Part shown: in pieces, positions 59,420-64,000 of the stretch
Numbering within the stretch: position 1 is the stretch's first letter
Layout of the letters: the number at the start of each line of letters is the position of its first letter
Assembly (NCBI RefSeq): GCF_002148795.1
Contig: NZ_MPOB01000001.1
Coordinates: 62,001-126,000 of the forward strand
Length of the DNA stretch: 64,000 nucleotides
DNA from: Oceanibaculum nanhaiense
GTDB lineage: Bacteria > Pseudomonadota > Alphaproteobacteria > Oceanibaculales > Oceanibaculaceae
Direction of reading: 5' to 3'
Program-made: the position numbers and the translations under genes
Notes under the pieces: generated by a model
The model's input: only the letters and a program-made list of their open reading frames with translations
What the model was told of the DNA's origin: nothing
The model's database searches: none

Positions 59420-59851
59420 TTATTCCGCCGCATCGCGACGCGCGCGCGTGCCCAGGCCAATGGCCCGTGCCAGCTTGCTGCGCTGCTTGGCGTAATTCGG
59501 CGCCACCATCGGATAGCTGGCCGGCAGACCCCACTTCTCGCGATATTCCTCGGGCGTCATGTCGTAGGCGGTCTTCAGATGCCGCTTCAGCATCTTCAGC
59601 TTCTTGCCGTCTTCCAGGCAAATGATGAAGTCGGGCGTCACCGATTTCTTCACCGGCACGGCCGGCTGCAGTTTTTCCTGCGGCGCCTGGACGGCCTCAC
59701 CCAGATTGCCAAGCTTGCCATGCACCTGCTCGATCAGCTGCGGCACGTCATGCATCGCAATAGTGTTATTCGAGACGTAGGCAGAGACAATTTCGACCGT
59801 AAGGCGAAGCATTTCGTCTCTTTCGACAACGTCCGTCATTTGAATCGACAT
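59420..59851 (-). CDS. mucR: MucR/Ros-family zinc-finger transcriptional regulator
   Basis: Global regulator of the MucR family, which binds AT-rich, low-specificity sites and acts somewhat like H-NS in alphaproteobacteria. The 143-aa protein has the zinc-finger segment FIICLEDGKKLKMLKRHLKT (about 73-92), then the hallmark AYDMTPEEYREKWGLPASYPMVAPNYA in overlapping parts. The N-terminal helix LRLTVEIVSAYVSNNT (about 14-29) is the oligomerisation region. The upstream DNA is AT-rich with a CTCTA-GAAT-TAGAG palindrome, consistent with autoregulation. Confidence 0.93.
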   Translation of the reverse strand: MSIQMTDVVERDEMLRLTVEIVSAYVSNNTIAMHDVPQLIEQVHGKLGNLGEAVQAPQEKLQPAVPVKKSVTPDFIICLEDGKKLKMLKRHLKTAYDMTPEEYREKWGLPASYPMVAPNYAKQRSKLARAIGLGTRARRDAAE

Positions 59852-59875
59852 AAAACAACTCCGAATTAAAGACTG

Positions 59876-59889
59876 CTCTAGAATTAGAG
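59876..59889 (-). promoter_or_regulatory. Palindrome upstream of mucR
   Basis: CTCTA-GAAT-TAGAG, a 5-bp inverted repeat with a 4-base centre, lies 25-38 bases before the mucR ATG in an unusually AT-rich stretch (59850-59960). Likely a regulatory site; the protein that binds is unknown. Confidence 0.4.
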
Positions 59890-59983
59890 TGTCCCTTGTT
59901 GAAATTCAATACTTACGTCTTCGCGACGATGAAATTTTCTACAATATTCATGGCAAAAATGCGGAGGCGCTAATAGCGACGCC

Positions 59984-60472
59984 CTAACCGACAAGGGTGC
60001 AGCGCATGTTCAGGGCGTCAGTTTGGCTTCCATCTATTTCCTTGTAATATTTCGCGCGGCGGCCAATCACGGAAAAGCCGGCGGCCTCATACAGTCTTTG
60101 CGCCGCCTGATTCTTTTCCGAAACCTCGAGGTACATAACGCTGGCACCGCGCGCCACCGCCTTGTCCATACAGGAGCGCAGCAGGTACCGGCCAAGGCCG
60201 CGGCCGGAATAATCCGGCAGCACGCCCAGCGTCAGCAACTCGGCCTCCCCGGCCACCAACTGGCACATCGCAAAGCCGACCGGCACGCGACCGGTCCGGG
60301 CATTGACCTTCAGCAACACGGAAAAGCCGCCGGTCACGGCAAACATGCGAGCGACGAAGTCCCGGCCCCAGGGCTGGTCGAAGCACAGCGCCTGCAGCCG
60401 CGCCAGCAGATCGATATCGAATGGCCCGGCCAGAACCGCACTGGCCCGAATGTCCCTCGCCTCTTCAGCCAT
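59984..60472 (-). CDS. rimI: Ribosomal protein S18-alanine N-acetyltransferase (RimI-like GNAT)
   Basis: GNAT acetyltransferase of 162 aa. The acetyl-CoA loop reads LPDYSGRGLGRYLLR (about 95-110) and the family marker VSEKNQAAQRLYEAAGF is present at about 123-140. It lies 29 bases after tsaB; rimI-tsaB pairs are widespread, which supports the name over other GNATs. RimI acetylates the N-terminal alanine of S18 in E. coli. Confidence 0.9.
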   Translation of the reverse strand: MAEEARDIRASAVLAGPFDIDLLARLQALCFDQPWGRDFVARMFAVTGGFSVLLKVNARTGRVPVGFAMCQLVAGEAELLTLGVLPDYSGRGLGRYLLRSCMDKAVARGASVMYLEVSEKNQAAQRLYEAAGFSVIGRRAKYYKEIDGSQTDALNMRCTLVG

Positions 60473-60501
60473 CGGCCTGCCCGTCTTTCGATCCGTTCAC
60501 G

Positions 60502-61197
60502 TTACGCCAGGGCGCGCAGCACCGGCGGGCGCGGCAGGGTGACGTCCGGCGCGCGCAAATATAGTGCCGTGACCGAGGCTGTGACCGGCCCGTCAGGCAG
60601 GGGCCGCGCCGCCGCCAGCCGCGCCACCGCGACCGGGTCGGGCAGGGCACTGTCGGCTGCCAGGGCGACATCGCGGCCGGCCCTTGCCAAGACTTCCAGC
60701 GCGGCCGGTGCGGCATCGCCCGCCAGCAACAGCGGACCGGCCGGCAGCAGCGCGTCCAGCGCCGCCGGATCGGCCGCCGCCGGCGCCGACAGCGGCGCCG
60801 CATCCTCGCCAAAGATCTGCACGAACACATCGCCGCGCCGCGAATCGATCAGCGCCACGGTCACGCGGCCCTGCCGCGCCGCCGGATCGACAGCGGCGGC
60901 CAGCGCTTCCAGCGTGGTGATTCCGGTCAGTGGCAATCCGGTTGCCAGCGCCAGCCCGCGTGCCGCCGCAAGCCCGATGCGCAGGCCGGTGAAGGAGCCC
61001 GGACCGACGGTCACGGCAAGCCGGTCGAGATCGGCGAAACCAAGACCGGCCTCATCCAGCGCCGCGCGCACCATCGGCAGCAGCGCCTCCGCCTGGCCGC
61101 GCGCCATCGCCTGGCGCCGCACGGCACGCACCGCACCGTCAGCCAGCACCGCGACGGAGCAGGCGGAAAGCGCGCTATCGAGAGCCAGAATCTTCAC
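60502..61197 (-). CDS. tsaB: tRNA threonylcarbamoyladenosine biosynthesis protein TsaB
   Basis: Partner of TsaD in making t6A37 of tRNAs that read ANN codons. The 231-aa ASKHA-fold protein starts MKILALDSALSACSVAV and contains LAVTVGPGSFTGLRIGLAAARGLA, the defining signature, but not the metal-binding histidines of TsaD, as expected for TsaB. It is the first gene of the long minus-strand run and is divergent from the dipeptidase gene. Confidence 0.95.
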   Translation of the reverse strand: MKILALDSALSACSVAVLADGAVRAVRRQAMARGQAEALLPMVRAALDEAGLGFADLDRLAVTVGPGSFTGLRIGLAAARGLALATGLPLTGITTLEALAAAVDPAARQGRVTVALIDSRRGDVFVQIFGEDAAPLSAPAAADPAALDALLPAGPLLLAGDAAPAALEVLARAGRDVALAADSALPDPVAVARLAAARPLPDGPVTASVTALYLRAPDVTLPRPPVLRALA

Positions 61198-61331
61198 CGC
61201 CGCCCTTTCGATCCATCCAATCCGGCATTCATCCGGCGCTCTCCCGCGCCGCGCCGGGTCATGCTAGAACGCCTTTGCAAATGGAGATACACGGCCTCGG
61301 CACAAGAGGCAAACCGCGACAGGAAGGCACG

Positions 61332-61892
61332 ATGCTTGTTGAAATTACCGAAGCGGAGCATGGCGTCGTCCTGGCGCTCGCCTATGCCACAGCCGACAAT
61401 CTGACGGGCCGGCCGATCTATGGCCGCGCCGGCTGTTATCTGCATGTCGAGGCGGAGCCGAAACTGCGCCGGGCCGCCGCCCTGGCCGGCGCACTCGGAT
61501 ATCGCCTGAAGATCCTGGACGCCTTCCGCCCGCTGGAGGCGCAATGGGCGCTGTGGCACGCCCTGCCTGACCCGGATTTCGTCTCCGACCCGCGCACCGG
61601 CGCGCGGCCGCATTGCCGGGGTGCCGCGGTCGATCTCACGCTGATCGACGGCAGTGGCGCCGAACTCGACATGGGCACCGGCTTCGATGCGGCGACGCCA
61701 CTGTCCTGGCATGGCAGCCTGGGCGTCTCCGTGACGGCGCAACGCAACCGGCATCTGCTGCTGGGCATCATGTCGGCCGCCGGCTGGGATTTCTATGACA
61801 AGGAATGGTGGCATTATCAGCTGTTCCAGCCGCGCCGCCTGCCGATCCTCAGCGACAGCGTCCTGCGGCCCGGCCTGATGAAACAGGCATGA
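61332..61892 (+). CDS. D-alanyl-D-alanine dipeptidase (VanX/DdpX family)
   Basis: Zinc D,D-dipeptidase of 186 aa that would cleave D-Ala-D-Ala. The zinc ligands are H94 and D101 (RPHCRGAAVDL) and H161, with catalytic E158 in KEWWHYQL; R66 in DAFRPLEAQ is the usual substrate arginine. No signal peptide with this start, so cytosolic, which fits DdpX-type recycling of D-Ala-D-Ala rather than vancomycin resistance; no vanH or vanA is nearby. Start chosen at the ATG after AGGAAGG; an in-frame ATG 19 codons upstream lacks a ribosome site. Confidence 0.9.
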   Translation: MLVEITEAEHGVVLALAYATADNLTGRPIYGRAGCYLHVEAEPKLRRAAALAGALGYRLKILDAFRPLEAQWALWHALPDPDFVSDPRTGARPHCRGAAVDLTLIDGSGAELDMGTGFDAATPLSWHGSLGVSVTAQRNRHLLLGIMSAAGWDFYDKEWWHYQLFQPRRLPILSDSVLRPGLMKQA

Positions 61893-61931
61893 GCGGCACG
61901 CGGATTCGCGAGCGTCAAAACGGTCTTTCAT

Positions 61932-61954
61932 GTTATTATTAAACATAAAATAAC
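61932..61954 (+). promoter_or_regulatory. AT-rich inverted repeat before the polysaccharide deacetylase gene
   Basis: GTTATT (61932-61937) and AATAAC (61949-61954) form an inverted repeat with an 11-base AT-rich spacer. It is the most AT-rich spot in the surrounding kilobase and probably marks the promoter or an operator. Confidence 0.4.
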
Positions 61955-62028
61955 GCGAAAACCTTGGCCCCGACCTGAATATCGACCCGGTTTGCGACCC
62001 AGTATTGTCACAAGGACTGCAGCTAGAC

Positions 62029-63123
62029 ATGGTGCGGATGACCCCAGCTTTTCTTGCCAGGACTTCTCTCTGCGGTGCCGTCCTGGCGGTATCCGTCGCG
62101 GCGGCGACGCCGCACGCCGTGGCCCAGAACACCACGGCCCAGAACGCCACGGGCAGCCAGACCGTTGGCGAGAACAGCTCGGCCGTCGTGCTGATGTATC
62201 ACCGGTTCGGCGAAGAGGATCTGCCCTCCACCAGCATCCGCATCGACCAGTTCGAGGCGCATCTGGCCGAATTGAAGAGCGGCGGCTACCAGGTGCTGCC
62301 GCTGTCGCGGATCGTGGCCGCCTTGCGCGACCGCAAGCCGCTGCCCGACCGCGCCGTCGCGATCACCATCGACGACGCCTACCGCTCGGTCTATCTGGAG
62401 GCCTGGCCGCGGCTGCGCGCCGCCGACCTGCCCTTCACCCTGTTCGTCTCGACCGATGTGGTGCAGCGCAGCGGCGGCGATTATATGAGCTGGGACGAAA
62501 TCCGAGAAATGGCGCGGGGCGGCGTGGAGATCGGCAACCAGACCGCCAGTCACGACCATCTGCCGACCCTGCCGCTCGACCGGGTGCGCGACGATATCCG
62601 CGCGGCCAATGCGCGCATCGAGGCCGAGATCGGGCAAAAACCGACCCTGCTGGCCTATCCCTACGGGGAATATTCGGCGGCGATCCGGGATCTGGTGGCG
62701 GGTGAGGGCTTCCTTGCCGCCTTCGGCCAGCATTCCGGCGTGGCGCACAGCCAGATGGACCGCCATCAGCTGCCGCGCTTTCCGCTGAACGAGAATTATG
62801 GCGGGCTGGACCGGTTCCGGCTGGTCGCCAACGCGCTGCCGCTGCCGGTCACCGAGCTGACTCCGAACGATCCGGTGCTGACCGGCAGGAACCCGCCGGC
62901 CATCGGATTCACCGTGATGCCCGGCATCGGCGATACGGCGCAGCTCGATTGTTTCGCCTCGCGCCAGGGTCGCACCATTATCGAGCGGCTGCCCGCCGGC
63001 CGGATCGAAATCCGCCTGAGCGAGCCGCTGCCCGCCGGCCGCGCGCGTCTCAACTGCACCATGCCTGGCCCGGAGTCGCGCTGGCGCTGGTTCGGCCTGC
63101 AATTCTACGTGCCGGAGAACTGA
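62029..63123 (+). CDS. Secreted polysaccharide deacetylase (NodB homology domain)
   Basis: Exported carbohydrate esterase 4 protein of 364 aa. Residues 1-33 form a signal peptide ending HAVAQ. The NodB domain (about 50-260) carries the catalytic and metal motif TIDDAYRS (D115, D116) and the histidine motif SHDHL (H175, H177), with LLAYPYGEYS further on. The last ~100 residues form a separate beta-rich domain with two cysteines (QLDCFAS, LNCTMPG) that could pair. PgaB-like proteins remove acetyl groups from polysaccharides; the actual polymer is unknown. A TTG eight codons upstream is an alternative start. Confidence 0.88.
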   Translation: MVRMTPAFLARTSLCGAVLAVSVAAATPHAVAQNTTAQNATGSQTVGENSSAVVLMYHRFGEEDLPSTSIRIDQFEAHLAELKSGGYQVLPLSRIVAALRDRKPLPDRAVAITIDDAYRSVYLEAWPRLRAADLPFTLFVSTDVVQRSGGDYMSWDEIREMARGGVEIGNQTASHDHLPTLPLDRVRDDIRAANARIEAEIGQKPTLLAYPYGEYSAAIRDLVAGEGFLAAFGQHSGVAHSQMDRHQLPRFPLNENYGGLDRFRLVANALPLPVTELTPNDPVLTGRNPPAIGFTVMPGIGDTAQLDCFASRQGRTIIERLPAGRIEIRLSEPLPAGRARLNCTMPGPESRWRWFGLQFYVPEN

Positions 63124-63138
63124 AGCGAAAACTGACCC

Positions 63139-64000
63139 TCAGCTCTCGTCCCGCCGGTTCGGGGCCTCATCCGCCATCGCCACGACCATGCCGCTGGCCA
63201 GGCTGGCCTGCTGCAACTCGTCCAGGCGATTGGCGCGGATGATGATGCGCAGCGTGCGCACATAATCCTGCCCGCGTTCCGAATAGCGCAGCAGATGACC
63301 GGCCAGCGCCTCGGCATCCAGCGGCTTGCCGGCAGCCCTCAGCGAGGCCCGCGCCGCGCGGAAATCATGATAGGCGGGATGGGTGTTCAGATTCAGGCTG
63401 TAGGCCGCCGCCGCATCGATGACACGGTCGAAGCTGCGCACCACATGGGCGGTGTCCGGTCCGCTGCCCGCCGGCTTCAGCCCGGCCGATTCGCTCCAGG
63501 CATACTGGCCGTACAGCGCATTGCCTTCACGGGCAAAGCGCGAGGTGCCCCAGCCGCTCTCCTCGATGGATTGCGCCAGCGCCAGCGCCACCGGAATTTC
63601 ATCCACCCGAAGCAGCAGCGCCGCCAGATCGGGCAGGCCGCCCGGCTGCGCCGCCTCAAGACCGTAGGCGGCGGCGAGGCTGTTCAGCCAGCGCCGCTCC
63701 GCCGGGCCGGGCACCGCACCCGCCTTCAGCCGCGCGTCCAGCGCCAGCAGCCGACTGCGATCCTCGGCGATTTCCTCATTCACCCGCAGGATCAGCGGCA
63801 GCACCGTCTTGATGAAGATGCTCTTGCGTTCCTCGACCTCGCGCAGCTTGCGCAGATCGTTCGGCACCTGTGCCAGAAACAGCCGCGGGACATCGCTTTC
63901 GCCGGCCCGCACCGCCGCCAGATCATAGCCAGCCAGCTCGAACAGCTGGCGCGCCTCATGGCTGCGCCGGACGCTGGTAACGGTGCCCGGCAGCGGCGCA
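63139..64000 (-). CDS. Bax-like glucosaminidase-domain protein (5' partial)
   Basis: Peptidoglycan hydrolase-like protein of the Bax/FlgJ C-terminal family. The frame is open to the window edge, so the N-terminus is missing; about 286 residues are visible. The active-site region is ALAQSIEESGWGTSRFAREGNALYGQYAW, with Glu in IEESGWG as the likely catalytic acid, followed by SFDRVIDAAAAYSLNLNTHPAY and the RYSERGQDYVRTL helix. Upstream is a charged helical region (LRKLREVEERKSIF). The gene is convergent with the deacetylase (15 bases), and both act on envelope polysaccharide, though a joint role is only suggested. Confidence 0.87.
   Translation of the reverse strand, partial: APLPGTVTSVRRSHEARQLFELAGYDLAAVRAGESDVPRLFLAQVPNDLRKLREVEERKSIFIKTVLPLILRVNEEIAEDRSRLLALDARLKAGAVPGPAERRWLNSLAAAYGLEAAQPGGLPDLAALLLRVDEIPVALALAQSIEESGWGTSRFAREGNALYGQYAWSESAGLKPAGSGPDTAHVVRSFDRVIDAAAAYSLNLNTHPAYHDFRAARASLRAAGKPLDAEALAGHLLRYSERGQDYVRTLRIIIRANRLDELQQASLASGMVVAMADEAPNRRDES

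Noticed and set aside
61332-61892. Vancomycin resistance via VanX
   Set aside because: The enzyme family is right, but no vanH, vanA or vanRS is nearby; a DdpX-type peptidoglycan recycling role is far more likely.

Overview
This window is a gene-dense, GC-rich chromosomal segment from an alphaproteobacterium. Rhodospirillales or a close relative is my best inference. The reasons are the core block tsaB-rimI-mucR-fur-olsBA-miaB-phoH-ybeY-corC-lnt-XRE-metK-trmB-rimP-nusA-ylxR-infB-rbfA-truB-rpsO-pnp, the mdh/sucCDAB/lpdA block, an Irr-type Fur regulator beside fabA-fabB-fabI, a MucR zinc-finger regulator and an ornithine-lipid olsBA pair. I see no tRNA, rRNA, CRISPR array, phage or insertion sequence and no clear pseudogene. 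The first gene (yejA) and the last (a Bax-like glucosaminidase) run off the window ends.

Layout. 1-5482: yejABEF peptide ABC importer (+). 5.5-12.9 kb: hydroxyacid dehydrogenase, YihY membrane protein, MarR regulator, M17 aminopeptidase, glutathione transferase, an orphan TAXI binding protein and a MATE exporter. 13.1-16.4 kb: TrkH and an SLC13 permease carrying RCK_C domains, then a small palindromic repeat. 16.7-25.6 kb (-): TCA-cycle genes. 25.8-30.6 kb: ZapE, an SH3 protein, a second hydroxyacid dehydrogenase, an EamA exporter and MoeB. 30.7-33.3 kb (-): fabA-fabB-fabI. 33.6-36.9 kb (+): irr, then a rubrerythrin / double-cluster Fe-S protein / DUF3501 cassette. 37.0-38.7 kb: cysK and a convergent glycerophosphodiester phosphodiesterase. 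38.8-61.2 kb (-): a long run of translation, RNA-processing, envelope and regulatory genes. 61.3-64 kb: a VanX-like dipeptidase, a polysaccharide deacetylase and the partial glucosaminidase.

Three places deserve attention. First, the rubrerythrin/Fe-S/DUF3501 cassette (34.1-36.9 kb) has a rubrerythrin without its rubredoxin domain, a putative electron-transfer protein next to it, a cysteine-free protein of unknown function, and upstream a Fur-type box plus an Irr-type (ICE-like) box. Genes for an Irr and a Fur are both in the window. Second, the rimP-nusA-infB operon is preceded by a promoter, a U-tracted terminator hairpin and a second stem that would pair with the rimP Shine-Dalgarno. This looks like an attenuator in front of the gene for the termination factor NusA. 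Third, several core genes (metK, the XRE gene, cysK, mucR) have clean inverted repeats at their promoters.

Functions are assigned by reading protein motifs and gene order. No database search was run. Start codons were moved inside longer reading frames where the family N-terminus and a Shine-Dalgarno supported it.
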